A DNA stretch of 35,087 nt from a virus, in the IMG/VR virus record IMGVR_UViG_3300027858_000017, positions 1 through 35,087 of that record; one strand, written 5' to 3'. Positions 1 to 6,631 of this stretch are shown piece by piece (the first letter of the stretch is position 1; each line of letters begins with the position of its first letter). The notes beneath the pieces are model-generated. The model was not told the origin of the DNA, did not search any database, and worked only from the letters and a program-made list of their open reading frames with translations. Made by a program: the position numbers and the translations under genes.

Positions 1-1
1 A

Positions 2-301
2 AACAATGATCTTTTTTTTTCTTTAACAGATGTTGCAAAAGAATTGGATGTTAGATTAAATGGTGAAAAAGCAACAAATCAAAAGATCACAAAAAAACAG
101 CTTGAAATCATCCTTGATTTAAAAACAAATATTTTGAACATTAATAATAAAGACGAATGGACAGCCTTAATAAAAAGCATGAAAAATGACGGAGTAGAAA
201 AAGCAAACGATATGACATCAGAACAAGGGGATGAACTTATCACATATTTAAAAGCTATTGCTGCGACCCCTACACACGCCCGCACAATTTACTACCTTTG
301 A
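2..301 (+). CDS. C-terminal end of a phage recombination-type protein (cut by left edge)
   Basis: The frame is open from the first bases of the window to TGA 299-301, so this is the end of a longer gene. The visible part begins NNDLFFSLTDVAKELD, then a helical domain with ITKKQLEIILDL and MTSEQGDELITYL. Short C-terminal domains of this pattern (a KQL helix, then an acidic 'xxEgxxLIxxL' helix) occur at the ends of several phage recombination or DNA-binding proteins; I infer that role and do not see a catalytic site. The first in-window start would be TTG 44, which has no ribosome site, so an upstream start is preferred. It may be the missing C-terminus of the gene cut by the right edge (34158 onward), which would fit if the genome is circular. 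In the last third a second frame is open and may be reached by frameshifting. Confidence 0.6.
   Translation, partial: NNDLFFSLTDVAKELDVRLNGEKATNQKITKKQLEIILDLKTNILNINNKDEWTALIKSMKNDGVEKANDMTSEQGDELITYLKAIAATPTHARTIYYL
247..253 (+). other. Possible -1 frameshift slippery heptamer T TTA AAA
   Basis: TTTAAAA lies exactly in the X XXY YYZ register of the upstream frame (codons TTA 248-250 and AAA 251-253). The -1 frame is open from 235 to 429, so slippage here would replace the last 16 residues with a 58-residue extension. No clear downstream pseudoknot was seen. Such heptamers also arise by chance in AT-rich DNA. Confidence 0.35.
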
Positions 302-429
302 TTTTAATACACGGTTTAAAAAAAGTTGATTATGCGGGCATACAAAAATTAGGTTATCCTGGATCATGGGCAATAAGTTATGGCGAAATCCAAGATGTTA
401 AACAATTTTTTACAGAAAAAGGAGTATAA
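253..429 (+). CDS. -1 frame extension of the upstream gene, or a small separate ORF
   Basis: The frame ending at TAA 427-429 is open back to 235 and overlaps the end of the previous gene. Its translation, including VDYAGIQKLGYPG and AISYGEIQDVKQFF, looks like a real protein. There is no ATG or GTG; the only likely start is TTG 298, which overlaps the upstream stop and lacks a Shine-Dalgarno site. Three readings remain: a -1 frameshift at the TTTAAAA heptamer at 247-253, a small gene started from TTG 298, or a one-base sequence error that split one gene. The stop lies only three bases before the ATG of the next gene (433), as expected for a real gene end in a packed operon. No domain was recognised. 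Confidence 0.4.
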   Translation, partial: SYCCDPYTRPHNLLPLILIHGLKKVDYAGIQKLGYPGSWAISYGEIQDVKQFFTEKGV

Positions 430-432
430 ATT

Positions 433-990
433 ATGATAGAAGTAATTTTACATTGGGACGATGAATCGATAACAACAGATGAAACAATCTCAGAAACAGA
501 CTTAGAAACCGCAGAATCAATAGGCAAAGTCCCGGTTGGGAAATATTTTTGTGAATGTGTATCTTCTACACCAAAGCAAAAAAACTTTGCAAATTATAGT
601 TGTATTAGCGCTAATTTACGATGGGAAATTCAAAAAATCCTCGAAATTGACGGTAAGGACGTCAAAGATGATGCCGGGAAAATGTATCTTGGCAGGTTTA
701 TTTTTGACGATGTCGCCTTGTACGCTCTAGGCGAAAAAGACGGAATGAAAAAACGAAGGATAATGATTATCAAACGGCTTGGGCTACTTGCCAAAAACGA
801 AACAACAATAACAAAAGATTTATGGGCACATAAAATCATCGGGAAAAAAGCGATAATTGATTACATTGACGAAACTTATACAGACAAATCAGGCGTTGAA
901 AAAACATTTAGGAAAGTCAGTTTTTGGGGGTATGAGTCAGCAACAGGTACCGAAGACACAGGATTAATTCCAGATATTAATGATATATAA
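433..990 (+). CDS. DUF669-like phage ssDNA-binding protein
   Basis: 185 aa with ATG 433 preceded by GGAG at 421-424. The pattern fits the DUF669 type of phage single-strand DNA-binding protein. It has an opening 'P.G.Y' strand (PVGKYFCECV, about residues 35-44) and a central WEIQKILEIDGK segment. It also has a 'KKRR..IIKRLGL' helix near residues 115-125 and a final VSFWGYE strand near residues 163-169. The C-terminus is short and acidic (IPDINDI), as in many SSB proteins. It sits between a recombination-type protein and a nuclease plus primase-helicase, which supports a role in coating single-stranded DNA during replication or recombination. The assignment is by pattern only; no alignment was possible. 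Confidence 0.5.
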   Translation: MIEVILHWDDESITTDETISETDLETAESIGKVPVGKYFCECVSSTPKQKNFANYSCISANLRWEIQKILEIDGKDVKDDAGKMYLGRFIFDDVALYALGEKDGMKKRRIMIIKRLGLLAKNETTITKDLWAHKIIGKKAIIDYIDETYTDKSGVEKTFRKVSFWGYESATGTEDTGLIPDINDI

Positions 991-1000
991 TGATTTCCAT

Positions 1001-1051
1001 AAAATCAAGAATTTTTGGAGCATAGATATAGCTTCGAAAATTTTTGATTTT
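1001..1051 (+). terminator. 21-bp intergenic RNA hairpin
   Basis: Arms 1001-1021 and 1031-1051 are complementary along all 21 positions if three G-U pairs are allowed, with a 9-nt loop ATAGATATA. The 3' arm ends in GATTTTT. It fills the gap between two genes and stops just before the AGGAG ribosome site of the next one. It could be a weak terminator, an RNA-processing site or a translational control element. The U-run is short, so the terminator reading is uncertain. Confidence 0.5.
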
Positions 1052-1072
1052 TAGAAACGCAGGAGAAAAAAA

Positions 1073-1297
1073 ATGGTTAAGATATCAGGCAGATTAAAAA
1101 GGATACTTTGGCAATCATTAGATACAGACTTTGTAATTGTTTGCTTTTCCTCAATAAATCAAGATTTTGAATTTATTGCTACTGGTGATTTTATCAACCC
1201 AATTAATGGATTAATATATAATCTAAGCGGACAATGGACTATTCATCCTGCGTATAATAAACAGTTAAAAATTGAATCTTGTTGTTTGGAACCATAA
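1073..1297 (+). CDS. Stand-alone RecD2 N-terminal-like domain protein (74 aa)
   Basis: ATG 1073 follows AGGAG at about 1061-1065. The whole 74-aa protein matches the pattern of the OB-like N-terminal domain of RecD2/YrrC helicases. It has an initial GRLKRILW strand (family 'G.v..i.f.n'), a TGDF...GLIYNLSGQW segment (family 'Gd...G..l...G.W'), and then HPAYNKQLKIES, which resembles the family 'HPkYG.QFkvE' signature. No helicase domain follows: the stop at 1295-1297 ends the protein and the next gene is a nuclease. It may act as a small DNA- or protein-binding accessory factor in the recombination operon, or be a remnant. The domain match is inferred from memory of the family consensus. Confidence 0.55.
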   Translation: MVKISGRLKRILWQSLDTDFVIVCFSSINQDFEFIATGDFINPINGLIYNLSGQWTIHPAYNKQLKIESCCLEP

Positions 1298-1344
1298 ATA
1301 ATGACTAAATTTTATTCTTAAAACATTTGATTTATAGAAAAAGT

Positions 1345-1800
1345 ATGACTAAAAAACAAGATTTTGTTATTATAATAGATAGCAGAGAGCAACGGCCATA
1401 TACCTTTAGGAGTATCGGACCTGATTTTCCACAAACAAAAACCTCTGGGCTCAAAACTGGTGATTATAGCCTTATTGGTTTCGAAAATGAAATTTGCATA
1501 GAAAGAAAAACACTTGCAGATCTATTTGGCAGCATGGGATCAGGTAGAAAACGCTTTGAAAAAGAAATAATGCGAATGTCTAAGATGAGTTATGCCGGGT
1601 TGGTTTTAGAGTCCCCACTAACAAATATTTTTATAAATCCACCGCCACGATCAAAAATGAATCCTAGGGCTGTTTTTCGTTCTCTTATTAGTTGGTCAAT
1701 CAAATATAATATAGCAGTCTGGCCAGCGTGGAATCGTGAGGCAGGGGAAAAAATCACCTATTTATTGCTTAAAAACTTTTTTATAGGGAAAAGAGGGTAA
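1345..1800 (+). CDS. ERCC4-domain (XPF-like) endonuclease
   Basis: From ATG 1345 the protein is 151 aa and is essentially one ERCC4 nuclease domain. Visible catalytic motifs are IDSREQRPY (D12, E15), GDYSLIG (D40) and the hallmark ERK triad ICIERK (E53, R54, K55). A hydrophobic core follows: YAGLVLES and the SWSIKYNIAVW helix-strand. Proteins of this size occur in phages as structure-specific or Holliday-junction-type nucleases acting on branched DNA. A longer reading from TTG 1327 adds six residues outside the domain and is less likely. It is packed against the primase-helicase (stop 1800, next ATG 1803), so the two are probably translated from one message. Confidence 0.85.
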   Translation: MTKKQDFVIIIDSREQRPYTFRSIGPDFPQTKTSGLKTGDYSLIGFENEICIERKTLADLFGSMGSGRKRFEKEIMRMSKMSYAGLVLESPLTNIFINPPPRSKMNPRAVFRSLISWSIKYNIAVWPAWNREAGEKITYLLLKNFFIGKRG

Positions 1801-1802
1801 AT

Positions 1803-4043
1803 ATGGTTTTTGACGAAATAAAGTCGGAAATATTAGCAAAGTTAGACCTTAAAACAGAGTTTGAAGCATTGGGAATAAAATTGATTGGTGAGCCGTCCGC
1901 ATCAGGCTGGATAAAATGCAAGTCACCATTTAACGGAGACAACAACCCATCTTGTGGTGTTTGTGTAGATCCATCAAGCAAGGAAACGGGGTATCTCAAA
2001 ATATTTAATGGATCGGGGCCACGGTCAGCAATCAATTTTTTTGATTTGGCAAAAGAGTTATCACCAGTTTGTGCAGGTAAAAATTTCGTTGATATTTTAA
2101 AGTTTTATGCCGATCAATCCAATGTTTCATTTGACAACCAAAAAAAAAATAAAAACATTCCTTTCCACAAAAAAATCATCAAAACTTATGATTATATTGA
2201 CCTTGCCGGGGACCTTAAATACCAAGTTTGCAGGCTTGAGCCTAAAAGATTCTGCCAGCGCCGGCCTGATCCAAAAAAACCAGGTGTTTTTATTTGGGAC
2301 ATGCAAGGTGTCACGCCTATACCATACAAGCTTAATAATATTGTAGACAATAAGACGATTTATTGTGTTGAGGGCGAAAAAGACGCGGACAACCTAACGG
2401 CGCTAGGTTTGCCTGCTTTTACATTGTTAGGTGGAGCCGGAAAATTTCAAAAAGAGATTTTGCTATATTTTAGAAAAAAAAATATTGTTTTATTGCCTGA
2501 CAATGACGACGCCGGAAAATCTCATATGGCCCGACTTGCCAACGAATTCTACAAGGTCGCTGGATCAATAAAAATTATTAATCTTCCAGGACTTAACCCA
2601 AAAAATGACATTAGCGATTGGATTGAGGGCGGAGGAACCAAAGAAGAGCTTTTGACCTTGTGCGAAAATGCAGATTTTTTTATACCTGATGAAGACCCAA
2701 TACTGAAATTAAATCATCGCCATGCAATTGTAAGAATAGGAAATAAATATAAAATTTTAGAGGAAAGTTACAACGAGACAAATGAATTAGATATTAATTT
2801 CTTGTCCGAGCGTAGCTTTAAACTACGTTATTCCGGGCATACGATACAAAATCCGTTTGCTGGTCAAAAAAATCAACCTTTGACAATAAAGCTCGCTAAC
2901 GCATGGTTAAACGATATTAGACATAAAACTTATGAAAAGGTCATATTTTCGCCTAATAATAAAAACAAAAAATTTTATAATTTGTATAAAGGACTATCCT
3001 TTGAACCCATAGAAGGAAACTGGGATTTATTCAAAGGCCATATCTTTGAGAATATTTGTTCAAAAAATTTAGATTATTTTAACTGGCTTTTGGCATGGAT
3101 GGCCAGGTTAGTGCAAGAGCCAGGAGGGGACAAGCCGGGGACATCGATTGTTTTGAGAGGCAAGCGTGGAACCGGAAAAGGTGTTTTTGTAGATACTTTT
3201 GGACAACTTTTTGGTCCTTATTATTCAGTGATTGCACACAGTAAGCAAGCAACAGGCCATTTTAACGCACATTTAAAACACTGTATCTTGTTATATTTAG
3301 ACGAGGCCTGGTTCGCGGGTGATAAAAGCGCCGAGGGTGTTTTAAAAAATCTAATAACATCAAAAAAGCACGCTATCGAATTAAAAGGCGTAGATATTGA
3401 TATGCAAGATAATTTTGTCAATTGTATTATATCATCAAATTCAAATTGGGTGGTGCCTGCTGGGATTCAGGAACGGCGCTTTTTTGTATTGGATGTTGCG
3501 GAAAATTATATACAAAACAACAAATATTTTGGAGCAATAATAAACCAAATGTATAAAAAAGGAGGCCTTTCCGCTATGTTGTTTGATTTGTTAAAAATAG
3601 ATTTCTCTTCCCAAAATCTTAGGCAAGCGCCGAAGACTGATGGATTATTAGATCAATTACTCCATAACTTTTCACCTTTTCTAAATTTTTGGATGGGAAA
3701 ATTATCATTAGATGATGATATAGGCGACTCAGACACAGGCATTGGAGAAAATAATATCATATCAAAAACGAGACTCTATGAGCAATATAAAAATTTTTGT
3801 GTTGGGTCTCATGCAAAATATATAGATTCGTTTGCTATTTTTGGAAAAAATCTTGCTAAATGTTGCAAATTTTCAACAATGCAAAAGACAGCATCTGATG
3901 GTCAAAGGCGATATAGATGTTATATATTCCCAAAAAAAGACCAGTGTAGAAAACAATTTGTTGAATATATCGGACAAGACATCAATTGGGACTCAGCAGA
4001 CATACCAGAAACAAAAAATAACAATAGCTGGGTTAAAAGCTGA
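1803..4043 (+). CDS. Bifunctional primase-helicase (TOPRIM plus DUF5906-type SF3 helicase)
   Basis: 746 aa, the main replication enzyme of the window. The N-terminus has a degenerate CHC2-like zinc site: C39, then PSCGVC with C51 and C54, around an SPFNGDNNPS core. A TOPRIM fold follows, with VEGEKD (E190) and PDNDDAG (D233, D235, D236), which would hold the metal for primer synthesis. The C-terminal half is a DUF5906-type helicase with Walker A GKRGTGKG (453-460), Walker B LLYLDEA (D500, E501) and a VPAGIQERRFFVLDV arginine-finger segment. This architecture is typical of phages that carry primer synthesis and unwinding on one chain. It starts two bases after the nuclease stop and is followed by a strong terminator, so it closes the early transcript. 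Confidence 0.9.
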   Translation: MVFDEIKSEILAKLDLKTEFEALGIKLIGEPSASGWIKCKSPFNGDNNPSCGVCVDPSSKETGYLKIFNGSGPRSAINFFDLAKELSPVCAGKNFVDILKFYADQSNVSFDNQKKNKNIPFHKKIIKTYDYIDLAGDLKYQVCRLEPKRFCQRRPDPKKPGVFIWDMQGVTPIPYKLNNIVDNKTIYCVEGEKDADNLTALGLPAFTLLGGAGKFQKEILLYFRKKNIVLLPDNDDAGKSHMARLANEFYKVAGSIKIINLPGLNPKNDISDWIEGGGTKEELLTLCENADFFIPDEDPILKLNHRHAIVRIGNKYKILEESYNETNELDINFLSERSFKLRYSGHTIQNPFAGQKNQPLTIKLANAWLNDIRHKTYEKVIFSPNNKNKKFYNLYKGLSFEPIEGNWDLFKGHIFENICSKNLDYFNWLLAWMARLVQEPGGDKPGTSIVLRGKRGTGKGVFVDTFGQLFGPYYSVIAHSKQATGHFNAHLKHCILLYLDEAWFAGDKSAEGVLKNLITSKKHAIELKGVDIDMQDNFVNCIISSNSNWVVPAGIQERRFFVLDVAENYIQNNKYFGAIINQMYKKGGLSAMLFDLLKIDFSSQNLRQAPKTDGLLDQLLHNFSPFLNFWMGKLSLDDDIGDSDTGIGENNIISKTRLYEQYKNFCVGSHAKYIDSFAIFGKNLAKCCKFSTMQKTASDGQRRYRCYIFPKKDQCRKQFVEYIGQDINWDSADIPETKNNNSWVKS

Positions 4044-4065
4044 CCAAAAATCAAGTGTTTATATC

Positions 4066-4108
4066 AAATAGGTACTAAAATATGTTTTCATTTAGTGCCT
4101 ATTTTTTT
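4066..4108 (+). terminator. Rho-independent terminator after the replication operon
   Basis: Arms 4066-4079 and 4091-4104 form a 14-bp stem with one G-U pair. They are closed by an 11-nt loop and followed by T's to 4108. It lies 23 bases after the primase-helicase stop. Confidence 0.85.
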
Positions 4109-4261
4109 ATCTATAAACTAAACACACGTAAGCATGTGTATTGCACACCCTTATACACACCCTAATTATTATATAAGTATATGATATTATTACTACTACA
4201 CAGGGTACACAGGTAAAATCATAAAAATACAAAAACATGAAAAAGCTATTTACCATATTAG

Positions 4262-4288
4262 CTGTACAAGAAGTTGTACAGGTTTTTT
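4262..4288 (+). terminator. Intrinsic terminator built from two TGTACA motifs
   Basis: Stem CTGTACAA (4262-4269) pairs perfectly with TTGTACAG (4274-4281) around a GAAG tetraloop, followed by G and six T's (4283-4288). The arms contain the TGTACAA core that is also the unit of the 9-bp array downstream, so the site could double as a protein-binding palindrome. Confidence 0.7.
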
Positions 4289-4381
4289 GAAAAGTAGCTT
4301 TATCGTGCAGCGAGTTAAAAGGGGCCTTTTGGGTGTGTTGCCTGTGTATGTTAACAATATCAGGCACTTACAAAATATTTG

Positions 4382-4424
4382 CCTGTGCACTACCCTGTGC
4401 ACAAAAAGAAAATAGGGTGTGCAC
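4382..4424 (+). repeat. CCTGTGCAC / GGGTGTGCAC repeats
   Basis: CCTGTGCAC at 4382-4390, CCCTGTGCAC at 4393-4402 and GGGTGTGCAC at 4415-4424 share the palindromic core GTGCAC. Related CACACCC and CCTGTGTATG words occur at 4145-4160 and 4340-4350. A protein-binding cluster is possible. Confidence 0.55.
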
Positions 4425-4585
4425 AAACCTAATATATATAATAATATTAAATAGTTACATCATGTTTTACGCATTTGGTCAAAAAAGTGCTTACCCTGTG
4501 TATGCAAAATATATATAATAATATCAGGTGTATATGTATTCTTTTAATTAGATTTGAAGGCCTGAATAAAGAATTATGTATATAC

Positions 4586-4664
4586 AATTTGTATGATTTG
4601 TATGATTAATATAATCTCTATGGCCGATATAAGATGTGTGTTTATGTGTGTTTGTGTGCGTTGA
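4586..4664 (+). repeat. Short tandem repeats with 9-bp then 10-bp period
   Basis: AATTTGTAT, GATTTGTAT and GATTAATAT follow one another in 9-bp steps (4586-4612). TGTGTGTTTA, TGTGTGTTTG and TGTGCGTTGA follow in 10-bp steps (4635-4664). They lie just upstream of the main 9-bp array. Confidence 0.6.
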
Positions 4665-4700
4665 TCTGGTTTACACAATCGTATAATCGTATAATTTGTA

Positions 4701-4790
4701 TATACAAGCCGTACAAGACATACGGTATGTACAAGATGTACAATATGTACAAGTTGTACTGTACAATCAAGCTGTACAATGTATACAAAG
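4701..4790 (+). repeat. Ten-unit 9-bp tandem array, consensus TGTACAAGA
   Basis: Cutting the sequence into 9-mers from 4701 gives ten units in strict register. Units starting at 4728, 4737, 4746 and 4773 begin TGTACAA. Units at 4701, 4710 and 4782 differ by one or two bases in that core; 4719, 4755 and 4764 are degenerate. The core is palindromic (TTGTACAA). Phased short iterons of this kind are usually binding sites for an initiator or regulator. The array ends 18 bases before the promoter at 4808. Confidence 0.75.
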
Positions 4791-4807
4791 ATAAACACAG
4801 ATAGCGA

Positions 4808-4836
4808 TTGACAATTATTTTTGTGTTTATTATTAT
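4808..4836 (+). promoter_or_regulatory. Sigma70-type promoter for the zinc-ribbon and methyltransferase genes
   Basis: TTGACA (4808-4813), 17-bp spacer, TATTAT (4831-4836). Predicted start near 4843, about 45 bases before the ATG at 4888. The adjacent 9-bp array is well placed to regulate it. Confidence 0.75.
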
Positions 4837-4887
4837 GATAGACAAACACAAAAACATAAAATTTATTTTTGAGAGAGAGAAAAAAAA

Positions 4888-5370
4888 ATGGCTAAAAAGT
4901 TAGATTTAACCGGGCAGATATTTGGACAGTTAACGGCTATCAAACAAGCAACGAATAAAGGCAGATACACCAGGTGGCAGTGTCAATGCAAATGTGGCAA
5001 GATAGAAAATTTTTTGACATCTGAATTATGCAGCGGTAAAAAAATCCATTGTAGTGATTTAAAGGCACATCCAAGGACTGAGCTTGACCGATATATGGAG
5101 CTACATGATAAAATTATTAAAAAGCCTATTATTTTTAAAATCAACAAATGGAAAGATAATATTGAGCTTGTACAACAGATTGGCGCAAAATTTACTTCAG
5201 CCTTGATCCGGAAATTTGGGATTGACCGGAATCAATGGGTCGCTTATGCCTTACAAGACAAAAAAATTAGTAAATTTGGGATGCAGTTAAGATATGAGGC
5301 CATAGGAGAGCATGGAGAGTACAAGTTTTTTTACCAAGGTGAAGAAGCTATAATGCTTAATGGGCATTAA
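4888..5370 (+). CDS. Zinc-ribbon phage protein of the homing-endonuclease-associated type
   Basis: 160 aa, ATG preceded by a GAGAGAGAG purine run. The first 55 residues follow a pattern common to phage HNH/AP2-type DNA-binding proteins: DLTGQIFGQLTAI, then WQCQCKCG (C32, C34, C36), then C48 and C55, which together can make a treble-clef or ribbon zinc site. In that family the ribbon usually precedes a nuclease or AP2 DNA-binding domain. Here residues 60-160 show no HNH or AP2 motif, only a mixed helical and strand region rich in K, I and Q. It is probably a DNA-binding protein. It is the first gene after the repeat region and promoter and is followed after 18 bases by the methyltransferase. 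Confidence 0.6.
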   Translation: MAKKLDLTGQIFGQLTAIKQATNKGRYTRWQCQCKCGKIENFLTSELCSGKKIHCSDLKAHPRTELDRYMELHDKIIKKPIIFKINKWKDNIELVQQIGAKFTSALIRKFGIDRNQWVAYALQDKKISKFGMQLRYEAIGEHGEYKFFYQGEEAIMLNGH

Positions 5371-5388
5371 TACACAAGGATTGTAAGA

Positions 5389-6096
5389 ATGGAAATAGGC
5401 GTTGAAAATATTAAAAAACATAAAAACTGCTATTACTCAACAGACAATGGTATATTATTTTGTGGGGATTGTTTGGAAGTTATGCAGACAATTGGTTTTG
5501 TTGACATCTTGTTGACTGATCCACCATACGGGATAGGCATGGATAAAGGTTTTAAAACCCCTGGAAAATTTGAGGGATCAAATGTACGAATTAAATGCAG
5601 ACAATATAATGATAATTGGGATGCAGAAAGGCCGTCAAAAGAAATTTTTGATAATATGTTAAAAATTGCTAAATTATGTTTGATATTTGGTGGAAATTTT
5701 TTTGCCGATATATTGCCATTAGGTACACACTGGATCGTATGGGATAAAAAAACTACTATGCCAACATTTGGCGATGCTGAACTTATTTGGACAAACAGCA
5801 AACGTAAATCAATAAAAATTTTTGTGTATGAATATAATGGTTTATTCGGAAAAGAAAAAGAAAGATTTCATCCAACACAAAAACCGGTCGTCTTGATTAT
5901 GAGACTTTTGGATCGATACTCTAAACTTGGCGATCTTGTTTTAGATTGTTTTTTAGGCTCAGGAACTACGGCAATCGCCTGTGAAAGATTGGGGCGCAAA
6001 TGGATCGGGATTGAAAAAGACGAGAAATACTGCGAGATAGCAGCAAAAAGGCTTGAAACTGAAACATCCCAATTAAAATTATTAAGGATTGATTAA
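5389..6096 (+). CDS. Orphan DNA methyltransferase (N6-adenine or N4-cytosine, beta-type order)
   Basis: 235 aa. Motif IV DPPY is at residues 44-47 (LLTDPPYG), directly after the N-terminal LFCGDCLEVM segment. The S-adenosylmethionine-binding motif I comes late as DCFLGSGTT (186-194), followed by CERLGRKWIGIEKDE. This order (catalytic motif before the AdoMet motif) is that of the beta class in the N6_N4_Mtase family. The FHPTQKPV motif before it is also typical. No restriction enzyme gene is next to it, so it most likely modifies phage DNA to escape host restriction or regulate its own transcription. The target sequence cannot be read from the gene. It ends just before a strong bidirectional terminator. 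Confidence 0.93.
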   Translation: MEIGVENIKKHKNCYYSTDNGILFCGDCLEVMQTIGFVDILLTDPPYGIGMDKGFKTPGKFEGSNVRIKCRQYNDNWDAERPSKEIFDNMLKIAKLCLIFGGNFFADILPLGTHWIVWDKKTTMPTFGDAELIWTNSKRKSIKIFVYEYNGLFGKEKERFHPTQKPVVLIMRLLDRYSKLGDLVLDCFLGSGTTAIACERLGRKWIGIEKDEKYCEIAAKRLETETSQLKLLRID

Positions 6097-6106
6097 ATGA
6101 TTTTAC

Positions 6107-6146
6107 AAAAAACCCCCTTAATAATCATAATATTAAAGGGTTTTTT
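6107..6146 (+). terminator. Bidirectional intrinsic terminator
   Basis: AAAAAACCC...TTAATA (6107-6123) pairs with TATTAAAGGG plus TTTTTT (6131-6146), giving a long stem with A and T runs on both sides. It lies between the end of the plus-strand methyltransferase and the end of the minus-strand cassette, and can serve both. Confidence 0.88.
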
Positions 6147-6162
6147 ATTGTGAAAACTTAGG

Positions 6163-6333
6163 TTATTTATTATCCCCCCACAAAAGGTGACCGGTGTAAC
6201 AAAATGAAAGCACCAGTAAAAGCAACGGGACAAACGGGCCGAGATTTATATTTGCTCCAATTTGAACAAAAAAAGCGCCTGCAATCATGCCCGTTGTCAT
6301 TGCTACCATTATAATAGTTAGTAATATTTTCAT
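6163..6333 (-). CDS. 56-aa membrane protein with two transmembrane segments
   Basis: Minus-strand ATG at 6333-6331, preceded by a strong GGAGG at 6344-6348 with good spacing, ending TAA at 6163. The product begins MKILLTIIMVAM and has two hydrophobic stretches: about residues 2-24, and 34-52 containing FVPLLLLVLSF. A short Q-I-G-A-N-I-N-L-G turn separates them. It lies downstream of another small membrane protein gene in the same direction. Function is unknown. A two-helix miniprotein could be a holin-like protein, a superinfection-exclusion factor or a host-membrane modifier. It lies in a separate minus-strand cassette far from the endolysin, so the exclusion or lysogenic-conversion reading is preferred, as inference only. 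Confidence 0.72.
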   Translation of the reverse strand: MKILLTIIMVAMTTGMIAGAFFVQIGANINLGPFVPLLLLVLSFCYTGHLLWGDNK

Positions 6334-6390
6334 TTTTATTGTTCCTCCATTTATTGCTTAATGAAAAGTTTATAATTGATTTGATATTAA

Positions 6391-6594
6391 TCACTTGCCT
6401 TTATCTTCTGTAGAGAGATCGAACTCAGACGGGCTGTAATGGTAATGTATCTCGGGATATTTTCCATTAACGTGCAATGTAACGATGCTAGGTTGTCTCA
6501 ATGACCAGATTTCCTGCTGCGCCGAAAATGCCCATAAGCCAATATAAATTAAGGCTATTAAAACACAGAGTTGAATAAAAATTTTAGTTACCAT
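6391..6594 (-). CDS. 67-aa single-pass membrane protein
   Basis: Minus-strand ATG at 6594, TGA at 6391. The N-terminus (MVTKIFIQL...) carries one transmembrane segment at about residues 5-25. It is followed by a 40-residue soluble tail with VTLHVNGKYPEIHYHY, rich in aromatic and histidine residues, and an acidic end. With one lysine before the helix, the tail is predicted to face the outside of the inner membrane. The ribosome site is weak (A-rich leader), but a consensus minus-strand promoter lies 38 bases upstream. It forms a two-gene cassette with the 56-aa gene. I do not recognise the family. A spanin-type or exclusion role is possible but not shown. Confidence 0.68.
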   Translation of the reverse strand: MVTKIFIQLCVLIALIYIGLWAFSAQQEIWSLRQPSIVTLHVNGKYPEIHYHYSPSEFDLSTEDKGK

Positions 6595-6631
6595 ATTTTT
6601 TTTTAGTTAATTAATTATTTTTATTTCTTAT

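Larger units (their letters stand above)
4109..4887 (+). other. Repeat-dense non-coding region, candidate replication origin or control region
   Basis: About 780 bases without a credible gene. The short frames present have no ribosome sites and low-complexity translations. The region holds a second terminator (4262-4288), GTGCAC motifs (4382-4424), 9- and 10-bp tandem repeats (4586-4664), a ten-unit 9-bp array (4701-4790) and a consensus promoter (4808-4836). Iteron-like repeats next to a primase-helicase gene are typical of phage and plasmid origins; the origin role is inferred from this alone. Confidence 0.5.

Noticed and set aside
1327-1344. TTG start for the ERCC4 nuclease
   Set aside because: It adds only six residues outside the domain and has no better ribosome site than ATG 1345.
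4586-4790. CRISPR array
   Set aside because: The repeats are 9-10 bp, contiguous, and have no spacers or cas genes.
4107-4857. Several short frames on both strands in the repeat region, including one with IQIIQI and VQLVHIV repeats
   Set aside because: Their translations only reflect the 9-bp tandem repeats, which keep every third frame open. No ribosome site or promoter fits.
6170-6394. 74-codon minus-strand frame starting MINIKSIINF
   Set aside because: It overlaps in another frame the 56-aa membrane protein, which has a perfect GGAGG site and hydrophobic pattern; this frame has neither.
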